Assembly (NCBI RefSeq): GCF_009936235.1
Contig: NZ_AP022314.1
Location: 2,852,001-2,916,000, forward strand
Source: Mycobacterium xenopi
Lineage (GTDB): Bacteria > Actinomycetota > Actinomycetes > Mycobacteriales > Mycobacteriaceae
Reading direction: 5' to 3'
Length of the DNA stretch: 64,000 nucleotides
In this document: positions 16,925 to 25,420 of the stretch, one piece after another
Layout of the letters: the number at the start of each line of letters is the position of its first letter
Numbering within the stretch: the first letter of the stretch is position 1
The notes under the pieces: model-generated
Told to the model about the DNA's origin: nothing
The model's database searches: none
What the model saw: the letters and a program-made list of their open reading frames with translations, nothing else
Position numbers and translations under genes: made by a program

Positions 16925-18271
16925 ATGGCCCCGATGGACCCAGCCGCGCGCGCCGGCACGAGCGGCGCCGAATGGATCGCCCGTCCTCCGCACGAAAAGC
17001 TGCGACGCAAGGAGCGTCCGCCGCTGCCGTCGGACGACCCGTTCTACCAGCCACCGCCCGGCTTCCAGCACGCGCTGCCGGGTACCGTGCTGCGTTCCCG
17101 CGACGTCGAGCTGGCCTTTCTCGGGCTGATACCGCAGCGGGCCACCGCCACCCAGCTGCTGTACCGGACCACCGACATGAACGGCAAGCCGGAGGCGGCG
17201 GTGACCACGGTGATCGTCCCCGCCGAGGTCGCGCCCGGGCAGCCGTGCCCACTGCTGTCGTACCAGTGCGCGATCGACGCGGTGGCGTCCCGCTGTTTCC
17301 CCTCTTATGCGCTGCGGCGTTACGCCAAGGCGATCGGCGCATTGGCCCCGCTGGAGTTTCTGCTGATCACCGCGGCCCTCGCTGAGGGCTGGGCGGTGTC
17401 GGTGCCCGACCACGAGGGCCGCCACGGCATGTGGGGTGCGCCTTACCAACCTGGTTATTGCATTCTCGACGGAGTCCGCGCCGCGCTCCGCTCGGAGCGC
17501 ACCGCGCTGTCGCCGTCGGCGCCGGTGGCGTTGTGGGGCTATTCCGGTGGAGGGCTGGCCACCGCATGGGCGGCCGAAGTATGCGCCGACTACGCGCCCG
17601 AGCTCGACATCGTCGGCGCGGTGCTGGGATCGCCCGTCGGCGACCTCGCCCACACCTTCCGGCGGCTCAACGGCGGCCTGCTCGCTGGTTTGCCGGCGTT
17701 GGTGATCGCTGCGCTGGCGCACGTCTACCCCGACCTGGACCGGGTGATCAAGAAGCACACCAACGAAGCGGGGCGGACTCTGCTTCGCCAGCTGGAGGAG
17801 ATGACGACGGTGGGGGCTGTCATCCGGATGGCCGGCAAGAACGTCAACCAGTACCTCGACCGGCCGCTCGAGGAGATCCTCGAGATGCCCGAAGTCCAAT
17901 ACGTTTTCGACAACATCAAACTGGGCACCGCGGTGCCGACACCGCCGATCCTGATCGTGCAGGCCGTACACGACTACCTCATCGCCGTCGAGGACATCGA
18001 TGCGCTGGCCGACGCCTACTCGGGCGGTGGCGCCGACGTCACCTACCACCGGGACGCGTTCAACGAGCATCTGCTGTTGCATCCGCTGTCGGCGCCCCTG
18101 ACCCTGCGCTGGTTGCAGGCCCGCTTCGCACGTCGACCGCTCAACGAGCGCCGGCTCCGCACGACGTGGCCGACCCTGTTCAACCCCGCCACCTACGTCG
18201 GCATGGCCAGGCTGGGCGTCATCGCGGCGAAGGTCATCACCGGCAGGCCGGTGCACCGGCGCCCGCTGTAA
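16925..18271 (+). CDS. secreted-lipase-family alpha/beta hydrolase (Rv1592c homologue)
   Basis: 448-aa hydrolase of the LIP (secretory lipase) family. The nucleophile elbow GYSGGG is near residue 202, an Asp candidate lies in AVHDYLIAVED, and the catalytic His in DAFNEHLLLHP. There is no obvious signal peptide; the N-terminus is Pro-rich and polar. It is a stand-alone gene between the nad and bio regions, as in M. tuberculosis. Substrates are probably acyl esters, inferred from the family. Confidence 0.88.
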   Translation: MAPMDPAARAGTSGAEWIARPPHEKLRRKERPPLPSDDPFYQPPPGFQHALPGTVLRSRDVELAFLGLIPQRATATQLLYRTTDMNGKPEAAVTTVIVPAEVAPGQPCPLLSYQCAIDAVASRCFPSYALRRYAKAIGALAPLEFLLITAALAEGWAVSVPDHEGRHGMWGAPYQPGYCILDGVRAALRSERTALSPSAPVALWGYSGGGLATAWAAEVCADYAPELDIVGAVLGSPVGDLAHTFRRLNGGLLAGLPALVIAALAHVYPDLDRVIKKHTNEAGRTLLRQLEEMTTVGAVIRMAGKNVNQYLDRPLEEILEMPEVQYVFDNIKLGTAVPTPPILIVQAVHDYLIAVEDIDALADAYSGGGADVTYHRDAFNEHLLLHPLSAPLTLRWLQARFARRPLNERRLRTTWPTLFNPATYVGMARLGVIAAKVITGRPVHRRPL

Positions 18272-18910
18272 CTACCGCGAGCCGCCGCCCGGCGACACGG
18301 TGACCGCGGTCGGGGCTTGCGGCGACTCCACCGCCGGATAGCCGCCCAGGTCGTCACGCACCGCCGCCGCGACCAGGAAGGCGTACACCAGGGCGGTGGT
18401 GGCCGCCGGCAACAGCAGCGTGCAGCCGATCTGCAGCGGGCCGGGCCCGAAGAATACCGGCGGCGCCTCGGTGAAGTAGTGCACCCGGTGCTCGGGCGTC
18501 AGCGGCGCTGCGGCGATGTCGACGACGCCGTAGCGCGCACGCACCAGCAGCGCGCCCAGCGGGGTTGCGGCCGCTGCGGCGCCCACCATGCCGACCGACA
18601 GCGCGACCACCATCGCCGGCCCGCGGTGGGCCCGCCATTCCCACACCAGCACGGAGGCGACCACAGCCACCACCGTCAACAGCCCCAGCATCAAAAACGC
18701 GGCGACGAAGAAGTGGTCGGCTTCGTTGCCGAGGTAGTCGTGGACTCGTTCACCCTCGTGGGTCAGCGCCACGACCCCGTGGATGGGCGGGGCGATCCAC
18801 GCCCACAGCGCGCCGATTACCACACCCGCGGCGACCAGGCCCGCCACCACCACCGCGATCGCTCGTCGACGAGACGCGCGCGGGGCGTCACCCGAACGGG
18901 GCTCGCTCAT
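18272..18910 (-). CDS. DUF2567 membrane protein (Rv1591 homologue)
   Basis: 212 aa with four likely membrane helices (about 16-36, 64-88, 95-118 and 167-190) and a basic N-terminus. It overlaps the bsaP stop by ATGA and so is translationally coupled to bioB-bsaP. Function unknown. The frame is open upstream, but the ATG at 18910 fits the operon and family length. Confidence 0.82.
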   Translation of the reverse strand: MSEPRSGDAPRASRRRAIAVVVAGLVAAGVVIGALWAWIAPPIHGVVALTHEGERVHDYLGNEADHFFVAAFLMLGLLTVVAVVASVLVWEWRAHRGPAMVVALSVGMVGAAAAATPLGALLVRARYGVVDIAAAPLTPEHRVHYFTEAPPVFFGPGPLQIGCTLLLPAATTALVYAFLVAAAVRDDLGGYPAVESPQAPTAVTVSPGGGSR

Positions 18911-19137
18911 CGCCGCGTTTCCAGGTCGGTGGAGTCCACCCGGCCGTGCCGGGAACACTTGGCCCACCAACCATCGGGCCGCACCTGGACAACCATCCGG
19001 CGGCCGCATTCCGCGCAGAACCGAGGCGGCTCCAACCCCAACCGGGCGGCGGGCGGCGATACCGAGGTGCCCGCCGGGTCCCCGGTGTAGACGTCGTAGC
19101 TCCCCGCGCCGAGCGGAGCGGGCAGATCGCGAACCAT
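18907..19137 (-). CDS. bsaP: biotin synthase auxiliary protein (Rv1590 homologue)
   Basis: 76 aa. The conserved half reads PPRFCAECGRRMVVQVRPDG then WWAKCSRHG, a C-x2-C plus C set suited to binding an Fe-S cluster. In mycobacteria this small protein has been shown to be needed for biotin synthase activity. It starts 13 bp after the bioB stop with a GGGAGG ribosome binding site, and it overlaps the DUF2567 gene. Confidence 0.88.
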   Translation of the reverse strand: MVRDLPAPLGAGSYDVYTGDPAGTSVSPPAARLGLEPPRFCAECGRRMVVQVRPDGWWAKCSRHGRVDSTDLETRR

Positions 19138-19150
19138 CGCCTCCCAGTAT

Positions 19151-20171
19151 CTACAGGCTTGCGTTGAGCGCCTTGATCGGCATCTGCAGATCGTCGAGCA
19201 GTTCCAGGTCGGCCGCGGCCGGCCGGCCCAGTGTGGTGGTGGTAGTTGCCGACGATCACTGCGTTGATGCCGCCGAGCATGCCACGTTTGGCACCGAGGT
19301 CCCCCAGCGTGATCTCACGGCCGCCCGCGAATCGGAGCATGGTGCGCGGTAGTGCCAGCCGAAAGGCGGCCACCGCCTTGAGCGCTTCGCTGGCCGGCAT
19401 TACCTCCAAGTCGGCGAAGGGGGTGCCCGGGCGCGGGTTGAGGAAGTTCAGCGGCACCTCGTCCGGACCGAGTGCGGCGAGCTCCGCGGCGAATTCGGCG
19501 CGCTGCTGCAGTGTTTCGCCCATGCCGAGGATGCCGCCGCAACACACCTCCAGGCCGGCCTCGCGCACCATCGACAGCGTGTTCCAGCGCTCTTCCCAGG
19601 TGTGGGTGGTGACGACGTGGGGAAAGAACGAGCGGGCCGTCTCCAGGTTGTGGTTGTAGCGGTGCACACCCATCGCCGCCAGTTGCTTCACCTGCTCGGC
19701 GCTGAGCATCCCCAGCGAGCAGGCGATATTGATGTCGACCTCGTTGCGGATCGCCTCGATGCCCGCGGCCACCTGGGCCATCAACCGCTCGTCGGGTCCG
19801 CGCACCGCGGCCACGATGCAGAACTCGGTGGCACCGGTCTTTGCGGTCTGCTTCGCTGCTTCCACCAGGCTCGGAATGTCGAGCCAGGCGCTGCGCACAG
19901 GTGAGGCGAAAAGCCCTGACTGCGAACAAAAATGGCAGTCCTCCGGGCAGCCACCGGTTTTCAGGCTGATGATGCCCTCGACCTCGACCTCGGGGCCGCA
20001 CCAGGCCATCCGCACCTCGTGAGCCAGCGCCAGCAGTTCTTCGAGTCGGTCGTCGGGCAGTTGCAACACCTGCAGCACCTGATCTCGGCTCAGTCCCTCG
20101 CCGCGATGCAGCACCTGCTGGCGGGCCAGGTCCAAGATGTCGGTGCTGGGCCGAGTCGCCGCCTGGGTCAC
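19151..20171 (-). pseudogene. bioB: biotin synthase, frameshift near the C-terminus
   Basis: Radical-SAM enzyme that inserts sulfur into dethiobiotin. The radical-SAM cluster motif C-x3-C-x2-C is in KTGGCPEDCHFCSQS. The [2Fe-2S] ligands are in FCIVAA, ACSLG and CCGGILGMGE, and the Arg ligand in LRFAGGRE. The frame is normal from GTG 20171 to GINAVIVGNY and then breaks at about 19233-19242 in a CAC repeat. The correct end (L-N-A-S-L) is in another frame and stops at 19151. A one-base insertion explains it. Only about 30 residues are affected. It heads the bioB-bsaP-DUF2567 operon. Confidence 0.9.
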
Positions 20172-20235
20172 CGGGTACTCCCTTACATCCTTATCTGTGC
20201 GGACACAAAACCGGGCCAGGCCCGCCGGGCCCGGC

Positions 20236-20250
20236 GTAAACGGTGTTCAC
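20236..20250. promoter_or_regulatory. BioQ-like operator upstream of bioB
   Basis: GTAAAC-GGT-GTTCAC, read on the minus strand as GTGAAC-ACC-GTTTAC, resembles the TGAAC-N3-GTTAC box bound by the TetR-type biotin repressor BioQ in actinobacteria. It lies about 65 bp upstream of the bioB start. Confidence 0.6.
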
Positions 20251-20337
20251 GTTAGGGTACGGGCGCTCCACCGCACAAACGCGCCGAGGGCCCGGTGACG
20301 GGGTACGTTCGCCGGTAACAGTCAACCAACGGAAACC

Positions 20338-20505
20338 ATGAGTCAAGCGCACGTCGAATACCTTGCCCATCATTGGCTCCTGCTGGCGGGGCCGGCGTTT
20401 TTGCCTGCCGTGATCGTCGTCGGCGTAGTGCTGTACATCGCGGTACGCGACCGGCGCAACGCAAACCGGAACAAGCAGACCGAGGTAGGCGACGGGCCGA
20501 AATGA
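20338..20505 (+). CDS. 55-aa single-span membrane peptide
   Basis: ATG 20338 to TGA 20505. The peptide has a short polar start, one membrane helix (about 13-38: LLLAGPAFLPAVIVVGVVLY) and a basic tail (RDRRNANRNKQ). A purine-rich GGAAACC precedes the ATG. It is followed in the same direction, 120 bp later, by the 619-aa membrane protein and may be a small subunit of that cassette. Function unknown. Confidence 0.7.
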   Translation: MSQAHVEYLAHHWLLLAGPAFLPAVIVVGVVLYIAVRDRRNANRNKQTEVGDGPK

Positions 20506-20624
20506 CATCGCATTGTTAGACGAATTGGTGTTTGGGCTCCCGCTGGATCGGTAACCTACCGTCGAGTAAGTTGCCGCGGCTTGGCGGCCAGACTCCCGGG
20601 TTGGCCCGGTGTGGTTGGGAGGCG

Positions 20625-22484
20625 ATGACGGTGGGATCAGCAATTGTTGCGGAGGCGCCCGCACGCGGTGCCGGGCTCAACCAGGTGATCGGGTTGACGA
20701 TTGCCGCGGCCGTGATCGTGGCTTTGATGCTGTGGGCGGGTTACGCGCACCGCAGTCATCGGATCAACTGGTTGAACGGGATCGCGGAGTGGCTGGGCGA
20801 AAAGTTCAACCGTCCCGCGTGGGTAGCCCTGCCGGTTCTGGTGTTCACGACGTCGATCATCTGCGCCCTTTTTGGCTTCATCTGGGACGTCAGCTGGCAC
20901 ATCGGCAATGGCCGCGATCCGGGACCGTTGGCCAACCCTGCGCACTACTTCATCGTGGTCGGGCTTTTCGGCATTTTCCTCGCCGGCATGATCGCGGTGG
21001 TAGTCCCGTTCGAGAGGCCCGGCCCGGCGGCCGTACGCATCACCGACAGCTGGTACGCACCGGTCGGCGGTGTGCTGATGGCAGGCTGCGGGCTGTACGC
21101 ACTGACCGGTTTCCCGCTCGACGACATCTGGCATCGCATCTTTGGCCAAGACGTGACCCTTTGGGGACCAACGCATTTGATGATGATCGGTGGCGCCGGG
21201 TTCTCGCTATATGCGGCGTTGATGCTGGAATACGAAGGCGGACGGGCCATGCCGGAAACGCCAGCCGAGGGTCCTTACGGCCAACGCGAGCGCCCGTTCA
21301 TCCAATTCCTGCGGTACCTGTCCTTCGGCGGGTTGTTCATCGGGATGTCGGTCTGGCAGATCGAGTTCGATTTCGGTGTGCCCCAGTTCCGGCTGGTGTT
21401 TCAGCCGATGCTGATCGCTGCGGCAGCCGCCGTCGCCGCCGTCGCAGCCCGCATCACGATGGGACCAGGGGCGGCGGTCATCGCGGCGCTTCTCGCGATC
21501 GCGCTCCGCGGCGCGGTCGCCGTGCTGGTCGGGCCGGTCTTGGGAGCCCCGATCAACTGGTTCCCGCTGTATCTCGGTCCGGCCGTAGTGGTCGAATTGC
21601 TGGCCCTCACACCGATTTTCCGGCGTCCGCTGCTGTTCGGTGCCGTCGCCGGTTTAGCTGTGGGCACCATCGGGCTGTGGCTGGAGTCGCTGTGGATCGG
21701 CGCCGTGTACCACTACCCGTGGCCGGTCAGCATGTGGGGCGAAGCCCTGGCGATGGCGGTGCCGGCTGCGGTGCTGACCGGGATGTGCGGGGCGATGCTG
21801 GGGATGGTGCTGACCGGCCAGCGCCTGCCGGGGCGGGCCGCAAGCATCGCGATCGTGGCGCTCACCGTGCTCGTTGTCGGAGCCGGAGTGGCCAACGGTC
21901 TGCATATCCGGGTGCCCAAGCAAGACACCGCCACGATCACCTTGACCGACCTGCCGAGCCCGCCCGGGCGACACATGGTGTCGGCCGACGTGCGGATCAA
22001 TCCACCCGACCTGGTCAGCAGCCGCCCGGACTGGCTGACGATCCTGTCCTGGCAGGGGCAGATGAGCGATCACCGGGGCTTGATGATCGACTGGCTCAAG
22101 CAGGTCGGGCCCGGGCACTACCAGTCCACCCAGCCGGTTCCGGTCTGGGGCACCTGGAAGACGCTGCTGCGCGTCCAGGACGGCAGGACCATGACGGCGG
22201 TGCCGATTTGGGCGCCCGCCGACGACGCCATTCCCGCACCCGAAATTCCGGCGCTGTCCTCCACCACTCGTCCGTTCGTGCTCGAGGTCACGATCTTGCA
22301 GCGCGAACGCGACCCGAACGTGCCGGCCTGGTTGTTCACCACCGGCGGTGTGATTGTGCTGATCTTCACGCTGATGGTCATCGCCGGGCTGACGTGGGGC
22401 GCTGGCCGCATCAACGCTCACGACACCACGCCCGGGCAGCCGGACCAGAAAGCGGCGGATCGTTCCCCTCCACAGGCAGCGTGA
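20625..22484 (+). CDS. large polytopic membrane protein with duplicated DxxWH…D…PxH motif
   Basis: 619 aa from ATG 20625 (GGGAGGCG ribosome binding site). About ten membrane helices fill residues 20-430, then a soluble extracytoplasmic domain (about 430-565) and a final helix (about 572-592). Two regions repeat the same pattern: D88-x2-W91-H92…D98…P105-x-H107 and D166-x2-W169-H170…D176…P182-x-H184. These look like an internal duplication carrying conserved membrane-embedded His residues, possibly metal or heme ligands. It overlaps the cupredoxin-like lipoprotein gene (GTGA). I do not recognise a named function. Confidence 0.85.
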   Translation: MTVGSAIVAEAPARGAGLNQVIGLTIAAAVIVALMLWAGYAHRSHRINWLNGIAEWLGEKFNRPAWVALPVLVFTTSIICALFGFIWDVSWHIGNGRDPGPLANPAHYFIVVGLFGIFLAGMIAVVVPFERPGPAAVRITDSWYAPVGGVLMAGCGLYALTGFPLDDIWHRIFGQDVTLWGPTHLMMIGGAGFSLYAALMLEYEGGRAMPETPAEGPYGQRERPFIQFLRYLSFGGLFIGMSVWQIEFDFGVPQFRLVFQPMLIAAAAAVAAVAARITMGPGAAVIAALLAIALRGAVAVLVGPVLGAPINWFPLYLGPAVVVELLALTPIFRRPLLFGAVAGLAVGTIGLWLESLWIGAVYHYPWPVSMWGEALAMAVPAAVLTGMCGAMLGMVLTGQRLPGRAASIAIVALTVLVVGAGVANGLHIRVPKQDTATITLTDLPSPPGRHMVSADVRINPPDLVSSRPDWLTILSWQGQMSDHRGLMIDWLKQVGPGHYQSTQPVPVWGTWKTLLRVQDGRTMTAVPIWAPADDAIPAPEIPALSSTTRPFVLEVTILQRERDPNVPAWLFTTGGVIVLIFTLMVIAGLTWGAGRINAHDTTPGQPDQKAADRSPPQAA

Positions 22485-22858
22485 TCGTGACGAAGACCAT
22501 TCGCGCGGCGCTGGTCATCGTCGCGGCCGCGGCCCTGATCGGGGGCCTTCTCGCGTGCGGTGGTCCATCGCACAAAGGTGGGCCGCCCAACGCCGTGGTG
22601 GTCAATGTCACGATCAGCAAGGGGCAAGTCACGCCAACCAATGCCACCCTGCAGGCCAAGGTCGGCGCGCCGATCACCTTCGACGTGACCAGTGACGCCG
22701 CCGACGAGCTGCACGTGCATTCGGTGCCTGACCACAAGTTCGCGGTCGCGGCCGGGCCGAACCAAAAGTTCGTATTCAAGGTCGACGTCCCGGGCAATGT
22801 CGAGGTCGAGCTGCATCATCTGGACCGCACCATCGCCACCATCCAAGTGCGCCCGTGA
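22481..22858 (+). CDS. cupredoxin-like lipoprotein
   Basis: 125 aa. The signal peptide ends in a lipobox LLAC (Cys about residue 26), so the protein should be anchored on the outer face of the membrane. The mature part is a small beta-rich domain like the EfeO/cupredoxin fold (VVVNVTISKGQVTPTNATLQ… PITFDVTSDAADELHVHS…). His residues in ELHVHSVPDHKF and ELHHLD could bind copper, though the full type 1 copper set is not evident. GTG 22481 overlaps the upstream stop; GTG 22487 is an alternative. It overlaps the next gene by GTGA. Confidence 0.8.
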   Translation: MIVTKTIRAALVIVAAAALIGGLLACGGPSHKGGPPNAVVVNVTISKGQVTPTNATLQAKVGAPITFDVTSDAADELHVHSVPDHKFAVAAGPNQKFVFKVDVPGNVEVELHHLDRTIATIQVRP

Positions 22859-24222
22859 CGGCGGCCAGCGCCGCTGACGTTCTGGCGCACGGCCTGGGCG
22901 GCTCGAGTGATCTGCCGGTGCCCTACGCCTATGCGGTGGTCGGTGCGGCCTGGGCGCTGACGTTCACGTTCGCCCTGGTGGCCTTCGCATGGCGGCGGCC
23001 GCGGTTCGATCCATTCGCGCCCGGCCGACCACTGCCCGCAGTGATCACCGCGGTCATGGATGCCCGCATCACCCGCGCTTCCGCTGCCGGAGCGGCACTG
23101 GTATTCGCGGTGTGGGTGGTGCTGGCCGGGTTGTGGGGCCCGCAGACGCCGAACAACGCCCTGCTCGGAGCGTTCTACGTGCTGCTGTGGGTCGGATTGG
23201 TCGCGCTGTCACTGCTTTTCGGACCGGTGTGGCGGGTACTTTCGCCCGTGCGGACGGTTTACCTGCTGCTTTTGCGCGTCACCCCGCCGCGGCTGCGTCG
23301 TCCACGACTGTCCTACCCGGAAAGCTGGGGATATCGCCCGGCCGCAGTAGGCCTGTTCGCGTTCGTGTGGATGGAGTTGGCCAGTCCCAACTCGGCGTCA
23401 CCTCCCGCGGTCGAGACGTGGCTGCTGGTCTACGCGGTGGTGTTGCTGGTCGGAGCGTGGGTGTGCGGGCAGCGCTGGCTGGCCCGGGTTGACCCGTTCG
23501 CGGTGTACAGCATGGCGGTCTCGCGGCTCTCGCCGTTTCGCCGCAACTCGGTCTCCGGGCAGATCGTCGTCGGCAACCCGCTCGATCACCTGCCGTCGCT
23601 GCCGGTCCGGCCGGGCGTCGTGGCGATGCTGGCGGTGCTGCTCGGCTCGACCGCATTCGACAGCTACTCGGCTTCACCGACGTGGCGCAACTTCGCCGAC
23701 CGGTTGTCGCGGGCTGCTGGCGCCGTGCCCACCGCGGTGTCGTCGTCGGTGCTGCGCAGTGTCGGATTGCTGGTCTTTATTGCCGTTGTGGCGCTGACGT
23801 TTTCGCTTGCGGCACGGGCCACCGGCGGCGTCGACCGTGAGCAGCGCCGGGCCCTGCCGGGCCAGATGGCGCACTCGTTGATCCCGATCGTGGTGGGCTA
23901 CATTTTCGCCCACTACCTGTCGTATCTGGTCGAGCGCGGCCAACAGGCCCTCTTCGCGCTCGCCGACCCGCTGGCCCGGGGCTGGAACCTGCTCGGTTTG
24001 GCGCAGCTGCATGTCGCCTATGTGCTGTCCATGCACCCGTCGGTGTTGGCCGGGATCAAGGTGGCCTGCGTCGTGACCGGCCACATCGTGGCCGTTGTCG
24101 CCGCCCACGACCGAGCGTTGCGACTGCTGCCGAAGGGCCATCAGCTCACCGGCCAACTCACCATGATGCTGGTCATGGTGGGCTATACCTTCACCGGTCT
24201 GTACCTGTTGTTCGGCGGATAG
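22855..24222 (+). CDS. polytopic membrane protein, family often annotated as fenitrothion hydrolase
   Basis: 455 aa, about 10-12 membrane helices. The N-terminus LAHGLGGSSDLPVPYAYAVV is characteristic of an actinobacterial family that carries the label fenitrothion hydrolase; that name comes from one organophosphate-degrading strain and the true role is unknown. It is translationally coupled to the cupredoxin lipoprotein and the 619-aa protein, so the three probably form one complex or act on one substrate. Confidence 0.8.
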   Translation: MTAASAADVLAHGLGGSSDLPVPYAYAVVGAAWALTFTFALVAFAWRRPRFDPFAPGRPLPAVITAVMDARITRASAAGAALVFAVWVVLAGLWGPQTPNNALLGAFYVLLWVGLVALSLLFGPVWRVLSPVRTVYLLLLRVTPPRLRRPRLSYPESWGYRPAAVGLFAFVWMELASPNSASPPAVETWLLVYAVVLLVGAWVCGQRWLARVDPFAVYSMAVSRLSPFRRNSVSGQIVVGNPLDHLPSLPVRPGVVAMLAVLLGSTAFDSYSASPTWRNFADRLSRAAGAVPTAVSSSVLRSVGLLVFIAVVALTFSLAARATGGVDREQRRALPGQMAHSLIPIVVGYIFAHYLSYLVERGQQALFALADPLARGWNLLGLAQLHVAYVLSMHPSVLAGIKVACVVTGHIVAVVAAHDRALRLLPKGHQLTGQLTMMLVMVGYTFTGLYLLFGG

Positions 24223-24231
24223 GCTCGCGGG

Positions 24232-24741
24232 TCAGGCGATCAAGTACTCGGCCTTCTTGTTGCCGTCCCAGCGGCGCAGCCCCGCGATGCCGCCGGCGAT
24301 CTCCGACGGTCGTGCGGCGATGCGCAGCGCACGCCCGAGCTGGGCGCCGCCGACCCGTCTGGCCAGCGTGATGTGCGCTGTCCAATGGCCTGGCAGGCAG
24401 TTGGGCATCGGCGCGGGCGCCAGATGCGGCAGGGACAGCCGGTACACCTCGGCGTGCACGCTCAGCAACTCCGTTGTCGGAATGACCAGCCGCGCCAGCA
24501 CCGCCTTGCCGCGACCGAACAGCAGCGGCGCGCCGATGACACACTCCGGCGGTAGCCGGCGGGCAACGGCGGCCAACAGCGCGTCGACCTCGGGCTCGAT
24601 GCGTTCGGCGACCACCAGCGTTGCGTGCGGACGGCTGGCCGGTGCCTGGCTGGGGATGCCGGCAGCGGCAAGGTCGCTCCAGATGCGGCGAATCGCCGCC
24701 TCGGTGTCGGCGTCGAACACCAGCTCGATCGAATGGACCAT
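24232..24741 (-). CDS. 2H phosphoesterase / 2'-5' RNA ligase-like protein (Rv1571 homologue)
   Basis: 169 aa. Two H-x-T-x motifs, HATL (about residue 40) and HITL (about 125), define the 2H phosphoesterase superfamily, which includes LigT/ThpR and cyclic phosphodiesterases. The start ATG 24741 overlaps the bioD stop (TGATG), so it is the last gene of the bioA-F-D operon, as in M. tuberculosis. Substrate unknown; a link to biotin synthesis is only positional. Confidence 0.82.
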   Translation of the reverse strand: MVHSIELVFDADTEAAIRRIWSDLAAAGIPSQAPASRPHATLVVAERIEPEVDALLAAVARRLPPECVIGAPLLFGRGKAVLARLVIPTTELLSVHAEVYRLSLPHLAPAPMPNCLPGHWTAHITLARRVGGAQLGRALRIAARPSEIAGGIAGLRRWDGNKKAEYLIA

Positions 24742-25420
24742 CAGCCGACCAGCGCGCTCACCCAGTCCCGGTCGAACGCTCGCGCGCTCATCGCGGCGAA
24801 ATCCGCAGCGTCCATCGTCCCGGCCGAGGCGGGCAGCACGGCCCGCACCGGTGCCAGCTTCGCCAGCACGCACCGGTTGGAGACATGCACCGTCGCCGGC
24901 CGGGCCGCCAACTGCCAATTACCAGTCCGGCGCACGGAACACCGTGCGCTGCAAGAGCTTCCAATGTCAGCGCGGTGTGGTTGAGGGTGCCCAGCTCGCA
25001 ACGGGTCACCAGCAGCACCGCCGCGTCGAGGTCGACGGCGAGGTCGCGCAACGTGACACCGTTTTGGGCCAGCTGCACCAGCAGTCCGCCCGCGCCTTCG
25101 ACCAGGGTCAACCGTGTCGGGCGGTCGACGCCGCGGACCAGGCCCAGTAGGTCGGTGCGGGAGGGCAGGCTCATGCCGGCGTGGTAGGCAGCGGCTGCCG
25201 GCGCCAGCGGCTGCGGGTAACGCGCCAACCCGGCCAGCCGGGTGACCCCGGACAGCCGGGCCACGACGGCGAGGTCGTCGTCGCCGGCGTCGGTGCCGGT
25301 CTGCACTGGTTTGCACACCGCCACGTCGGCTCCGGCTTGCCGCGCATGGCAGGCCAGTGCCGCGGTGGCGATCGTCTTGCCCACCCCGGTGTCGGTGCCG
25401 GTGACGATCAGGATTGTCAA
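24741..25420 (-). pseudogene. bioD: dethiobiotin synthetase, one frameshift
   Basis: ATP-dependent carboxylase that closes the ureido ring of dethiobiotin. The TTG start at 25420 overlaps the bioF stop (TTGA). The P-loop TGTDTGVGKT, the substrate-binding VCKPVQTGT and VEGAGGLLV are intact. The frame breaks at about 24905 (GGCCGGGCCGCC run, one base missing); the C-terminal part (LAPVRAVLPASAG… DWVSALVG) is in another frame and ends at 24741. Restored, the length would be normal (about 226 aa). Confidence 0.9.

Noticed and set aside
20609..22480. Long second frame overlapping the 619-aa membrane protein
   Set aside because: Out-of-frame Arg-rich translation; only its last part, from 22481, is the real lipoprotein gene.
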